From contig NZ_VEGI01000001.1 of the NCBI RefSeq assembly GCF_007679325.1, forward strand, positions 186,001 to 250,000: 64,000 nucleotides of DNA. The letters run 5' to 3'. The translations under genes were made by a program, and so were the position numbers. The first letter of the stretch is position 1; the number at the start of each line of letters is the position of its first letter. This DNA comes from Arthrobacter sp. U41 (GTDB lineage Bacteria; Actinomycetota; Actinomycetes; Actinomycetales; Micrococcaceae). The notes beneath the pieces are model-generated. The model was not told the DNA's origin, did not search any database, and was given only the letters and a program-made list of their open reading frames with translations. Shown here in pieces: positions 16,954 through 25,526 of the stretch.

Positions 16954-17844
16954 TCAGAACCCCTGGGCGTCCAGGATGGCGTCTTCCTCTTCCTCCGCGG
17001 TCGCGTTCTTCCGCTTCCGGGGGACGGGGCGGCGGCGGGCCACCGGACCGCTGGAGTGCATCACACCGCCCGCCGGGCCTACGCCGCCGGCCTGCGCTTC
17101 GGCGTCTTCGGCGTCGATGGCGGCATTGCGGGCCTGCTGGCGGGCGGCGTACCCGAACCCGATGAACATCAGCACACCGAAGGCAAACCACTGCAGGGAG
17201 TAGGAGAGGTGTGTGCCCTCCTCGGTGGACGGCTTGGGGAACGGGAAGGGCATTTCCGCCACGGCCGGGTTCTCTGACGCCAGCTGCCCGTACGCGCCCG
17301 TCAGCACGGGGTAACCCAGCTCGGCCGCATAGGCGGTGAGGTCAATGGAGGCCAGCTGCCCGTCCGGGGCGCCGCGCTTAAGATCGGGCTCGGCCGGTTT
17401 CAGGCGGGCGACGACGGTCACGGTGCCCTGCGGGGGTGCGGGTACCGTGTCCGGCTGGCCAGGATTGTTGTTCCCGATCGGCAGCCACCCGCGGTCGATG
17501 ACGACGGTCTCGCCGGTTTCCACCCGGAAGGGGACCACCACCTCGTAGCCGGGCTGGCCGTTGAGCGGACGGTTGCGGACAATGCGCTGTCCGGCGACGT
17601 CGTAACTGCCCTTCAGCTCCACCTGGGTCCACTCGCGTTCCGGCGCGAGGGAGCTGAACTGCTCCTTGACCTCGGCGAAGGGGACCGGCGCAGCGGAGTA
17701 GTTAGAGGTGACACGGCTGATCTCGGCGAGGGTCTCGGCGCGGCGGTCCATCTGCCAGCGGCCCAGTCCGACGCAGGCAGCGGCAAAGATCGCGGCAAGC
17801 AGCAGGTATCCCAGCCACTTGCTGGAAAAGAGAAAACGGTACAT
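16954..17844 (-). CDS. SURF1-family cytochrome oxidase biogenesis protein
   Basis: 296-residue SURF1 protein with the family layout: one N-terminal helix (residues ~10-28, GYLLLAAIFAAACVGLG followed by RWQMDRR), an extracytoplasmic domain with NRPLNGQPGYEVVVPF and VIDRGWLP, and a second helix (~225-245, YSLQWFAFGVLMFIGFGYA). SURF1 helps insert heme A or assemble cytochrome aa3 oxidase, matching the presence of ctaA in the window. The ~50-residue C-terminal tail is charged and rich in R, K and E. The ATG directly follows the stop of the upstream small gene. Confidence 0.93.
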   Translation of the reverse strand: MYRFLFSSKWLGYLLLAAIFAAACVGLGRWQMDRRAETLAEISRVTSNYSAAPVPFAEVKEQFSSLAPEREWTQVELKGSYDVAGQRIVRNRPLNGQPGYEVVVPFRVETGETVVIDRGWLPIGNNNPGQPDTVPAPPQGTVTVVARLKPAEPDLKRGAPDGQLASIDLTAYAAELGYPVLTGAYGQLASENPAVAEMPFPFPKPSTEEGTHLSYSLQWFAFGVLMFIGFGYAARQQARNAAIDAEDAEAQAGGVGPAGGVMHSSGPVARRRPVPRKRKNATAEEEEDAILDAQGF

Positions 17845-18093
17845 TCAGCTTGCCCTACCTGCCGGGTTCAGTGCCACAGTTTCCTTCCAAAGCCCGCGGG
17901 TCTGCAGGTAATCCTCGAGCCATGCCCGATGCTCTCCGCAGGCCAGCCAGATCTTGCGCCGCTCCGGGGTGTGGATCTTCGGGTTGTTCCAGAGCAGCTG
18001 CCATTCTGCGCCGCTCCGGCACGCTTTGCGGGAACAGACGGCATCGGCCGGGCCGGCCGCCCCGCCGTTCCCGGCCAGGTCAAAAAGGTTCAC
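17845..18093 (-). CDS. Small conserved Cys-containing protein between DUF3099 and SURF1 genes
   Basis: 82-residue protein of unknown function. It has three cysteines and a CGEH motif: C20 and C25 (CSRKAC) and C52 with H55, separated by a Trp-rich stretch (EWQLLWNNPKIHTPERRKIWLACGEH). This Cys/His spacing could bind one metal ion. It has no membrane segment. The GTG at 18093 overlaps the DUF3099 stop by 4 nt and the stop abuts the SURF1 ATG, so all three are probably translated together. A link to cytochrome oxidase assembly or heme/metal handling is only a guess from position. Confidence 0.75.
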   Translation of the reverse strand: MNLFDLAGNGGAAGPADAVCSRKACRSGAEWQLLWNNPKIHTPERRKIWLACGEHRAWLEDYLQTRGLWKETVALNPAGRAS

Positions 18094-18575
18094 GACGCCG
18101 CCCGCCCCTGGCCGGCGTCGTCCCCGGCGTCTCCCGCGCCGCGCTTCGGGAAGTTCTCTGTCGGGGAGTCCTCGTCGTCGACGAGCTCGCCCTGCAGCAG
18201 CGTCATCGAGGGGTCGCCCTCCGGGCCGTCCTTTATCGTGGCGGCCGGCGCGTCGAGCTGGGCCAGCGGCGCGTAGTCCAGCAGCGAGTCGGCATGGACC
18301 TCCGCCTTGTCACTGCCGTTGGCAATGATGACGGCAAACCAGGGCAGGAACACGGCCCCGATGACCGGGAGGATCTTGAGCCAGCCGTCCACCACAAAAA
18401 TCAGGATCAGGCACACCATGCGGATGCCCATCGCCACGGCGTACTTGATCATCCGCTGGCGCATTTCTTCAGAGTGCGCCGCGGAGGCGTCCGTGATGCT
18501 GTGAACCTCGGAATCACCGGATGGGACGTCCGGGTTCCCGGGCACAGGTCCACCGTGCTGGTTTTTGAGTGTCAA
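18090..18575 (-). CDS. DUF3099 domain membrane protein
   Basis: Small membrane protein with two adjacent hydrophobic helices (GIRMVCLILIFVVDGWLKILPVIGAVFLPWFAVIIANG) preceded by HSITDASAAHSEEMRQRMIKY, the DUF3099 layout found across actinobacteria. The C-terminal ~70 residues are acidic and variable. The start is unclear: the frame is open to a TTG at 18638, I used TTG 18575, and a GTG at 18545 is also possible. It is first in a cluster with the small Cys protein and SURF1 and is divergent from fabG. Function unknown. Confidence 0.75.
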   Translation of the reverse strand: MTLKNQHGGPVPGNPDVPSGDSEVHSITDASAAHSEEMRQRMIKYAVAMGIRMVCLILIFVVDGWLKILPVIGAVFLPWFAVIIANGSDKAEVHADSLLDYAPLAQLDAPAATIKDGPEGDPSMTLLQGELVDDEDSPTENFPKRGAGDAGDDAGQGRAAS

Positions 18576-18660
18576 GGCTGTCAGATCACGCTCCCAAAGG
18601 CTTACTCCAATTCTCTCACCAACGGCAGGGCCGCCCAAACGCGGCCCTGCCGGGCGCTAA

Positions 18661-19452
<792 letters not shown>

Positions 19453-19538
19453 CCGGATCACCGGCCCGGACGGCACCTGCCGGGGCAGCCACGTCAGGAC
19501 TTTTTGCCCTTTGCCGTGTGCCCTCCCGGGTGTGTAAT

Positions 19539-19552
19539 GGGGCTACAGCCCC
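19539..19552. promoter_or_regulatory. DosR/DevR-like box upstream of hsp20
   Basis: GGGGC-TACA-GCCCC, a perfect 5-4-5 dyad, ends 41 bp before the hsp20 ATG. It fits the GGGNC-N4-GNCCC form found at 39889, 41046 and 55876 in this window and resembles the mycobacterial DosR core GGGACTTTAGTCCC. Binding is inferred. Confidence 0.5.
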
Positions 19553-19592
19553 TCACCGCACCGGGCAGGGGCATGGATCCGGGAGGACAATC

Positions 19593-20012
19593 ATGGCTGA
19601 ACTTAACAAGTGGGTGCCGTCGGACGTGCTGGAGCCGATCAAGCGTTTCCTGGACGGCGACCTCACCATGTCCCCGTCCATCAAGGTGGAGCAGTTCCAG
19701 GACGGCGACACCCTGGTGGTGCGGGCGGAAGTTCCCGGAATCGATCCGGACAGGGACGTCGATGTCTCCGTAAGCGAGGGCATGCTGCACATCCGGGCCG
19801 AGCGCGAGGAGAAGATCGAGCACAAGAGCAAGGACGGGTACCGTTCCGAGTTCCGCTACGGCTCGTTCATGCGCAGCGTCGCCCTGCCTCCGGGGGCCAA
19901 GGAAGAAGACATCACCGCCACCTACAAGGACGGTGTCCTCGAAGTCCGTGCGCCCGCCCCGGCCACGCCGCCGGACACCACGGCGAAGAAAATCCGGATC
20001 GACCACACCTAG
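19593..20012 (+). CDS. Small heat-shock protein, Hsp20/alpha-crystallin family
   Basis: 139-residue holdase chaperone. The alpha-crystallin domain spans about residues 32-125: VEQFQDGDTLVVRAEVPGIDPDRDVDVSV, HIRAEREEK, and the closing GVLEVRAPAP. The N-terminal arm is short. ATG 19593 has GGGAGGAC just upstream. In mycobacteria HspX, a member of this family, is a hallmark of the DosR dormancy regulon, and a DosR-like dyad lies 41 bp upstream here. The stop codon is shared, as the palindrome CTAG, with the convergent DUF5655 gene. Confidence 0.92.
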   Translation: MAELNKWVPSDVLEPIKRFLDGDLTMSPSIKVEQFQDGDTLVVRAEVPGIDPDRDVDVSVSEGMLHIRAEREEKIEHKSKDGYRSEFRYGSFMRSVALPPGAKEEDITATYKDGVLEVRAPAPATPPDTTAKKIRIDHT

Positions 20013-20386
20013 CCGGCGTTGGCCCTCGCCTCCCGCAGCCAGTCCAGGACCTCCCCGTCCAGGTCGTCCACCGCATGAAGCTCCAAGTGATGCATCCACA
20101 CTCCGGGGGAGGGGTGGGCCACCTCTTTGAACCTCGGGGATTCCACGTGCCGCGGGAGCGCGATTGACAGCACGGCCGGGACATCGGAATGCACGTACCG
20201 GCCGGGCCACCACACATAGGCGAAGCCCCGCCGCGCCCGGAACGCCACCTGGCTTCTCGTTGCCCGGATTCCGGCCGGCGAAGGCGTGGAAAGCAGCTGC
20301 TCCACGGCGCGGAACAGCTCCAAGCCGCGCGGCGATCCGCTGAACAGCTCTTCCGGCGTCGATTCCTCGCTCAGGCCCCGGGGCAC
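20009..20386 (-). CDS. DUF5655 domain protein
   Basis: 125-residue soluble protein of the DUF5655 type, recognised from ELFRAVEQLLSTPSPAGIRATRSQVAFRARRGFAYVWWPGRYV and the C-terminal WMHHLELHAVDDLDGEVLDWLREA. Function unknown; such domains bind or act on unknown ligands and are widespread in actinobacteria. Its TAG overlaps the hsp20 TAG tail to tail, with no terminator between them. No partner gene is adjacent. Confidence 0.75.
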   Translation of the reverse strand: MPRGLSEESTPEELFSGSPRGLELFRAVEQLLSTPSPAGIRATRSQVAFRARRGFAYVWWPGRYVHSDVPAVLSIALPRHVESPRFKEVAHPSPGVWMHHLELHAVDDLDGEVLDWLREARANAG

Positions 20387-20565
20387 GGTGCCTCCCGCTG
20401 CCGCTCACTCGGCCATGTCATGCCCGCGAGCCTACGCCCGCGGCGGTGCCGCAACTAGCCTGCGGTAGCTTCTTTGTGGGACCCGAACAACCGAAATGGC
20501 CGGCGCCGCTGGCATGATGGACTGCAGACCCACCGTTTTTGGACGTTTGGAACAAAGGAGCTCGT

Positions 20566-21318
20566 ATGGGACTGCTGGAGAACAAGACTGCGATTGTGAC
20601 CGGTTCATCGCGCGGCATCGGCGCTGAAGTGGCCAAGATCCTCGCCGACGAGGGCGCCGCCGTCGTCGTGAATTACCGCCAAAAGGCTCCGCGTGCCAAC
20701 AAGGTGGTTGCCGAGATCGAGGCGGCCGGCGGCCGAGCCGCTGCCGTGGGCGCCGACCTCACCACCCAGGAAGGCGTCCAGGCCCTGGCCAGCGCCGCGA
20801 TGGAGAACTTCGGTTCCCTCGACGTCCTGGTCCTGAACGCCTCCGGGGGCATGGAATCCGGCATGGAGGAGGGCTACGCCCTCAAGCTCAACCGCGACGC
20901 CCAGGTGAACATGCTCAACGCCGCCGTGCCGCTGATGCCCGAGGGGTCCCGGGTGGTCTTCGTGACCAGCCACCAGGCCCACTTCATCAACACCGTACCC
21001 ACCATGCCGGACTACGAGCCGGTGGCACGCAGCAAGCGCGCAGGCGAGGACGCACTCCGCGCCCTGGTTCCGAACCTGGCCGAGAAGGGCATCTCCCTGG
21101 TTGTCGTCTCCGGAGACATGATCGAGGGGACCGTCACGGCAACCCTGCTGGACCGCTCCAACCCGGGCGCCATCGAAGCCCGCCGCGCCGAGGCCGGGAA
21201 ACTGTACTCGGTCACGGAGTTCGCCGCCGAGGTCGCCAAGATGGTCACCGCTGACGTCGAGTCCGGCCACACCGAGTACGTCGGCGGGTCCGACTACTTC
21301 GACAAGAGCAACAGCTAA
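20566..21318 (+). CDS. SDR-family oxidoreductase with Tyr-x6-Lys active-site spacing
   Basis: 250-residue short-chain dehydrogenase. The N-terminus has a classical cofactor motif (VTGSSRGIG, ~11-19), but the catalytic pair is DYEPVARSK: Tyr and Lys are six residues apart, the spacing of FabI-type enoyl-ACP reductases rather than Tyr-x3-Lys. The NAG motif is altered to NASGG. ATG 20566 has a strong AAAGGAG site. It follows fabG on the same strand, so an enoyl reductase role is possible, but hsp20 and the oppositely oriented DUF5655 gene intervene. Ends before a strong terminator. Substrate unknown. Confidence 0.82.
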   Translation: MGLLENKTAIVTGSSRGIGAEVAKILADEGAAVVVNYRQKAPRANKVVAEIEAAGGRAAAVGADLTTQEGVQALASAAMENFGSLDVLVLNASGGMESGMEEGYALKLNRDAQVNMLNAAVPLMPEGSRVVFVTSHQAHFINTVPTMPDYEPVARSKRAGEDALRALVPNLAEKGISLVVVSGDMIEGTVTATLLDRSNPGAIEARRAEAGKLYSVTEFAAEVAKMVTADVESGHTEYVGGSDYFDKSNS

Positions 21319-21351
21319 GGACCGGCCGTACAGGCCGAACAAATGGCAATA

Positions 21352-21386
21352 AAGGAAGGCCGGGGCAAACCGCCCCGGCCTTCCTT
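21352..21386. terminator. Strong bidirectional terminator between the SDR gene and serB
   Basis: AAGGAAGGCCGGGGC (21352-21366) pairs perfectly with GCCCCGGCCTTCCTT (21372-21386) around a 5-nt loop, between two convergent genes. Confidence 0.9.
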
Positions 21387-21419
21387 GTTGGTCAGCGACC
21401 CGCTATTGGGCAGTATCCC

Positions 21420-22328
21420 TCAGACGCCGGCGATGTGCCGGACGACGTCGAGGTACGGCAGGTTCACGGCGGCGTCCGCCACAGCGCGGACGGCCGGCTT
21501 CGCGTTGAATGCGACGCCGATCCCCGCGGCACCGAGCATGTCCAGATCGTTGGCGCCGTCGCCCACGGCAATCGTGTGGGCCATTGGGATGCCTTCCCGG
21601 GCGGCCCATTCGCGCAGGTATTTCTCCTTCGCCGCCCGGTCAATCACCTCGCCGATCACTTTCCCGGTCAGGGCGCCGTCGGCGATTTCGAGTTCATTGG
21701 CCACCCAGTAGTCGAGCCCCAGTTCCTCGGCAATCGGCTGCAGGATCTGGTTGAAGCCACCGGAGATCACGGCCACCACGTGGCCCGCGGCCTGGAAAGC
21801 GGCCACGAGTTCCGCCGCGCCGTGGCTCAGGGTCACTTCGGCACGGACGGAATCGACGACGTCGGCGGGCAGCCCGGCGAGCACCGCCACCCGTGCGTGC
21901 AGGCTCTCGGCGAAATCCAGCTCGCCGCGCATCGCGGCCTCCGTCACCTCAGTCACTTCTTCACGCTTGCCGGCGTAGGCGGCCAGGAGTTCGATCACCT
22001 CCTCCTGGATCAGGGTGGAATCCACATCCAAGATGAGGAACTTCCGCTGCGCATTCCGGAGCGAGGTGGGGACAATTGCCGTGTCCACTCCGGCGGGGAG
22101 GTTTACGGCCGCCGCGCCGCGGAGTCCTGCGAGTGCTGCCTCACCGTCATCCGCCCCGGCGGCCGGGTCAACGCTGCCGTCTGCCGTGTACACCTCGTAG
22201 CGGGAGTCGCCGGTGCGCGTTTCGGCGCCGAGGGTCAGTCCCGACGCGGTGAGCAGTGACCGGAGCCGCTGCACCTCGGGAAGGGTCAGTTTCGGGGCAT
22301 AGCTCACTGCGGTCACGTTGAGGGTCAT
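21420..22328 (-). CDS. serB: Phosphoserine phosphatase SerB
   Basis: 302-residue HAD-superfamily phosphatase that makes serine from phosphoserine. The C-terminal catalytic domain has the nucleophile motif DVDSTLIQEE, motif II VISGGF, a lysine in AAKEKYL, and motif IV AVGDGANDLDML. The N-terminal ~90 residues are a shortened ACT-like region. I chose ATG 22328 (MTLNVTAVSY...), 31 residues inside the longest frame. A TAGGAT hexamer about 10 nt upstream would place the transcript start close to the ATG, so it may be leaderless. Confidence 0.93.
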   Translation of the reverse strand: MTLNVTAVSYAPKLTLPEVQRLRSLLTASGLTLGAETRTGDSRYEVYTADGSVDPAAGADDGEAALAGLRGAAAVNLPAGVDTAIVPTSLRNAQRKFLILDVDSTLIQEEVIELLAAYAGKREEVTEVTEAAMRGELDFAESLHARVAVLAGLPADVVDSVRAEVTLSHGAAELVAAFQAAGHVVAVISGGFNQILQPIAEELGLDYWVANELEIADGALTGKVIGEVIDRAAKEKYLREWAAREGIPMAHTIAVGDGANDLDMLGAAGIGVAFNAKPAVRAVADAAVNLPYLDVVRHIAGV

Positions 22329-22408
22329 GGCTACAATCCTAGCGATCAGGCGGATCGGGATCCGAATTCGTTGCGCTCCGGTGACACCTCCGCGGCCCGG
22401 CCCAGGGT

Positions 22409-22437
22409 GCCGGGCCCGCACCCGGGGCGGGCCCGGC
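22409..22437. other. GC-rich hairpin between divergent serB and the ABC ATPase gene
   Basis: GCCGGGCCCGC (22409-22419) and GCGGGCCCGGC (22427-22437) form a perfect 11-bp stem. It lies in a divergent intergenic region without a T run, so a terminator is unlikely. Role unknown. Confidence 0.4.
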
Positions 22438-22483
22438 GTTCCGGTTATCAGTCGCCCGCTTTTATGTCCTAGTGTCTACTCCT

Positions 22484-23269
22484 ATGAGTGATGTTCTTGA
22501 ATTGGCCGCCGTCAGCGTTGTGCGTGGGGCAAAAACCCTCCTGGACAAGGTCGACTGGCAGGTCCGGGAAGGGGAGCGCTGGGTGATCCTGGGCCCCAAC
22601 GGCGCCGGCAAGACCACTCTGCTGCAGATTGCCGCAGCGCGGCTCCACCCCACCACCGGGATGGCCGGCATCCTCGAGGAGATTCTCGGCGCCGTCGACG
22701 TGTTCGAGCTCCGGCCCCGCATCGGCCTGTCCTCGGCAGCCCTGGCCAACCAGATCCCGGAACACGAGAAGGTCCTCAACGTCGTCGTGACGGCCGCCTA
22801 CGGGGTCACCGGACGCTGGCGCGAGGGCTACGAAAAGGACGACGAACGCCGCGCCTTCTCCCTGCTGAACGAGTGGGGCATGGGCCCGCTGCTCAACCGG
22901 CCCTTCGCCTCGCTCTCCGAGGGTGAGCGCAAACGCGTGCAGATCGCCCGCGCCCTTATGACCGACCCTGAACTGCTGCTCCTCGACGAACCCGCCGCCG
23001 GACTGGACCTGGCCGGCCGCGAGGACCTCGTCTACCGGCTCAGTGAACTGGCCCGCGACGAGGCCGCCCCGGCGATCGTCCTGGTCACCCACCACCTCGA
23101 AGAGGTCCCGCCCGGTTTCACGCACGCCATGCTGCTGCGCGACGGCCGTGTGGTGGCCCAGGGCCCGATCGAAGGCGTCCTCACCGCGGAGAACCTGAGC
23201 GAGACCTTCGGGCTGCCGCTGGACGTCAGTGTCACCGCCGGCCGGTACACGGCCACCGCCCGCCGCTGA
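22484..23269 (+). CDS. Stand-alone ABC transporter ATP-binding protein
   Basis: 261-residue ABC ATPase. Walker A GPNGAGKTT (~39-47), signature SLSEGERKR, Walker B LLLLDEPAAGLDL, switch LVTHHLEEVP. The family has an unusual LSEGE rather than LSGGE signature, as in the YlmA/ModF-like ABC proteins of unknown partner. No permease gene is adjacent; the neighbour is a TSUP permease that does not need ATP. ATG 22484 is preceded by TAGTGT at leaderless distance. A GTG at 22472 is an alternative start. Confidence 0.85.
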   Translation: MSDVLELAAVSVVRGAKTLLDKVDWQVREGERWVILGPNGAGKTTLLQIAAARLHPTTGMAGILEEILGAVDVFELRPRIGLSSAALANQIPEHEKVLNVVVTAAYGVTGRWREGYEKDDERRAFSLLNEWGMGPLLNRPFASLSEGERKRVQIARALMTDPELLLLDEPAAGLDLAGREDLVYRLSELARDEAAPAIVLVTHHLEEVPPGFTHAMLLRDGRVVAQGPIEGVLTAENLSETFGLPLDVSVTAGRYTATARR

Positions 23270-23287
23270 GCGCGCCGCTGACCGCGC

Positions 23288-24073
23288 GTGGAGTTCCTCA
23301 GTAGCGTCTTCATTTTCTTTGCCGGGCTGTGGGCCGGCACCATCAACAGCGTCGTCGGTTCCGGCACCCTGGTGACCTTCCCGGTGCTGATCGCCCTCGG
23401 CTACGCGCCCGTCACCGCGTCCATCAGCAACGCGATGGGCCTCGTGGCCGGGAACGCCACCGGCGCGTGGGGCTACCGGAAGGAGCTCACCGGACGCGGA
23501 AAGCAGCTGCTTAAACTGCTGCCCGCCTCGCTCCTCGGCGGCATCACCGGGGCCTACCTGCTGCTGCACCTGCCCGAGGAAGTCTTCCACTACGCAGCCC
23601 CCGTCCTGATCGTGCTCGCCCTGCTGATGGTGGCCTTCCAGCCCCGGCTGCAGCAGTGGGTCCGGAACCGGGAACAGAACCCCGAGCACGCCATCCGGGA
23701 CCGCGGCCACGGCGTCCTCCTGTTGGTCCTCGTCTACCTCGCCGGCGTGTACGGCGGATACTTCGTCGCAGCCCAGGGCATCTTGCTGGTCGGGATCCTG
23801 GGCGTCTTTATGACCGGGACCATGCAGAACGCCAACGCCATGAAGAACATCCTGGTCCTCGGCGTGAACATCGTCGCCGCAATCTCCTACCTCCTCTTCG
23901 CGTTCGGCCGGATCGACTGGACCGTCGTAGGACTGATCGCCGTGAGCTCGCTGATCGGCGGTGTGATCGGCTCCAAAGTGGGCCGCCGGCTGTCCCCGGT
24001 GGTTCTGCGCGGGGTCATCTTCGTCCTCGGCCTGGTCGCCCTGGGTTTCATGGTTGCCAACCTGTTCACGTGA
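23288..24073 (+). CDS. TSUP (TauE/SafE) family membrane permease
   Basis: 261-residue membrane protein of eight or so helices, in the two-repeat layout of TauE/SafE transporters. The N-terminal repeat has GTINSVVGSGTLVTFPVLIALGY and the C-terminal one has GVYGGYFVAAQGILLVGILGVF. The family moves sulfur-containing organic anions such as sulfite or sulfonates. GTG 23288 starts 18 nt after the ABC ATPase stop, with no clear ribosome site, so it may depend on translation of that gene. Substrate cannot be inferred. Confidence 0.88.
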   Translation: MEFLSSVFIFFAGLWAGTINSVVGSGTLVTFPVLIALGYAPVTASISNAMGLVAGNATGAWGYRKELTGRGKQLLKLLPASLLGGITGAYLLLHLPEEVFHYAAPVLIVLALLMVAFQPRLQQWVRNREQNPEHAIRDRGHGVLLLVLVYLAGVYGGYFVAAQGILLVGILGVFMTGTMQNANAMKNILVLGVNIVAAISYLLFAFGRIDWTVVGLIAVSSLIGGVIGSKVGRRLSPVVLRGVIFVLGLVALGFMVANLFT

Positions 24074-24140
24074 CCCGGTCCCTTGACTCCTGAACCGCCC
24101 CCAAACTTCCGCTGATACCTCCCGCTGAAATGGCCCGCCA

Positions 24141-24950
24141 GTGACTTTCCACCACCTTGACTCCGCCGACGACCCGCGGGTCTCCGACTACACCCGGCTC
24201 ACCGATGTGCACCTGCGCAAACTCCGGGAGCCCGCCGAGGGCATGTACATCGCCGAGTCCTCCCGGGTGCTCCGCCGCGCCCTGGCCGCGGGGCACCGGC
24301 CGCGGTCATTCTTCCTCGCCGAGAAGTGGCTCGAGGACCTCGCGGACGTCTTCGAGCAGCACCCTGACGTTCCGGTCTATATCGGCTCTGCCGCGCTCCT
24401 GGAGGACATCACCGGCTTCCACCTCCACCGCGGCGCGATGGCGGCCATGCAGCGCCCCGACCCGGTGCCGCTGCCCGAGCTCCTGGCCGGGGCGCGCCGG
24501 GTCGCTGTGCTGGAGGACATTGTGGACCACACCAACGTCGGAGCGATCTTCCGCTCCGCCGCGGCGCTGGGCGTCGACGCCGTCCTGGTCTCGCCGCGCT
24601 GCGGGGATCCGCTGTACCGCCGCAGCGTCCGGGTCAGCATGGGAACGGTGTTCCAGGTGCCGTGGGCCCGGTTGGAGAACTGGCCGGGGGACCTGCAGGC
24701 GCTCCGGGACCAGGGCTTTACCGTGGCCGCCATGGAACTCACCGGCGACGCCGTGGACCTCGATGAGCTGGCCGCCCGCCAGCCGGAGAGACTCGCGCTG
24801 GTCCTTGGCACCGAGGGCGCCGGGATGAGCGCGGGCACCCTCGCCGCCGTCGACCTCGCCGTGAAAATCCCCATGCGCGCGGGCGTTGACTCGCTCAACG
24901 TCGCGGCGGCGTCCGCCGTCGCGTTCTGGGAGTTGCGTCCCAGGGACTGA
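24141..24950 (+). CDS. TrmH/SpoU-family RNA 2'-O-methyltransferase
   Basis: 269-residue SPOUT methyltransferase. An N-terminal substrate-binding domain (~1-100; ESSRVLRRALAAGHRPRSFFLAEK) precedes the SpoU knot with NVGAIFRSAAALGVDAVLVSP, LVLGTEGAGMS and VKIPMRAGVDSLNVAAASAVAFWEL. These are the three signature motifs for SAM binding and catalysis on rRNA or tRNA. GTG 24141. The stop codon lies in the first unit of a 13-bp tandem repeat. The exact target nucleotide is unknown. Confidence 0.9.
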   Translation: MTFHHLDSADDPRVSDYTRLTDVHLRKLREPAEGMYIAESSRVLRRALAAGHRPRSFFLAEKWLEDLADVFEQHPDVPVYIGSAALLEDITGFHLHRGAMAAMQRPDPVPLPELLAGARRVAVLEDIVDHTNVGAIFRSAAALGVDAVLVSPRCGDPLYRRSVRVSMGTVFQVPWARLENWPGDLQALRDQGFTVAAMELTGDAVDLDELAARQPERLALVLGTEGAGMSAGTLAAVDLAVKIPMRAGVDSLNVAAASAVAFWELRPRD

Positions 24951-25024
24951 ACGGCAGGGCTGAACCGTTGGGCTGAACTGTTGGGCTGAACTGTTGGGCT
25001 GAACTGTTGGGCTGAACTGTTGGG
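24947..25024. repeat. 13-bp tandem repeat overlapping the SpoU gene stop
   Basis: Six consecutive 13-bp units of CTGAACTGTTGGG. The first two differ slightly (CTGAACGGCAGGG, CTGAACCGTTGGG) and the last four are identical. The TGA of the methyltransferase gene is in the first unit. The array fills most of the gap before the rpmE2 promoter. Confidence 0.95.
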
Positions 25025-25064
25025 CTGGAGCGCTGGTCAGGCGGCGAAGGCGCTGACTTTCCGC

Positions 25065-25070
25065 TATGAT
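25065..25070 (+). promoter_or_regulatory. Probable -10 box for rpmE2
   Basis: TATGAT lies about 90 bp upstream of the L31 start, between the 13-bp repeat array and the gene. No convincing -35 hexamer is present at 17 bp. It implies a leader of about 80 nt. Confidence 0.4.
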
Positions 25071-25159
25071 GGATAGCTGGCCGTCCGGTCCATTCCGCCG
25101 GCCATCCCATTCATACCTGGCAACTGGCAAAATCCAGTTGTGCGAACAAAGGTCCAATT

Positions 25160-25417
25160 ATGAAGTCTAATACTCACCCGAAGTACGAAGCTGTTGTTTT
25201 CAACGACCTGGCTTCCGGCGTCAAGTTCCTGACCAAGTCCACCGTGTCTTCCAAGAAGACCATCGAGTGGGAAGACGGAAACACCTACCCGGTCATCGAC
25301 GTCGAAATCTCCTCCGAGTCCCACCCGTTCTACACGGGCAAGCAGCGCATCATGGACTCTGCAGGCCGCGTCGAGCGCTTCAACGCTCGCTTCAAGGGCT
25401 TCGGCGGCAAGAAGTAA
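25160..25417 (+). CDS. rpmE2: Ribosomal protein bL31, type B (zinc-independent)
   Basis: 85-residue L31 of the large ribosomal subunit. It matches the type B form: [20 protein letters not shown], the [24 protein letters not shown] core and a short basic tail. It lacks the CxxC cysteines of zinc-binding type A. Such paralogues are often induced in zinc shortage, but I do not see a Zur-box palindrome upstream. Single gene with its own terminator. Confidence 0.95.
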
Positions 25418-25441
25418 CTTCTTCTCCCCAAGGTCTTTTGG

Positions 25442-25470
25442 AAAGCCCGCACCGGTGACGGTGCGGGCTT
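25442..25470 (+). terminator. Rho-independent terminator of rpmE2
   Basis: AAAGCCCGCACCG (25442-25454) pairs with CGGTGCGGGCTTT (25458-25470) across a 3-nt loop and is followed by T residues. Confidence 0.95.
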
Positions 25471-25526
25471 TTTGCGTCCGGCGCCACTGTGCCTCCAGAA
25501 CGCCCGGGCGTGGCAGGATTAAGGTC

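Noticed and set aside
22409-22437. Rho-independent terminator before the ABC ATPase gene
   Set aside because: The stem is perfect, but it lies between divergent genes and has no T run, so it was recorded only as a hairpin.
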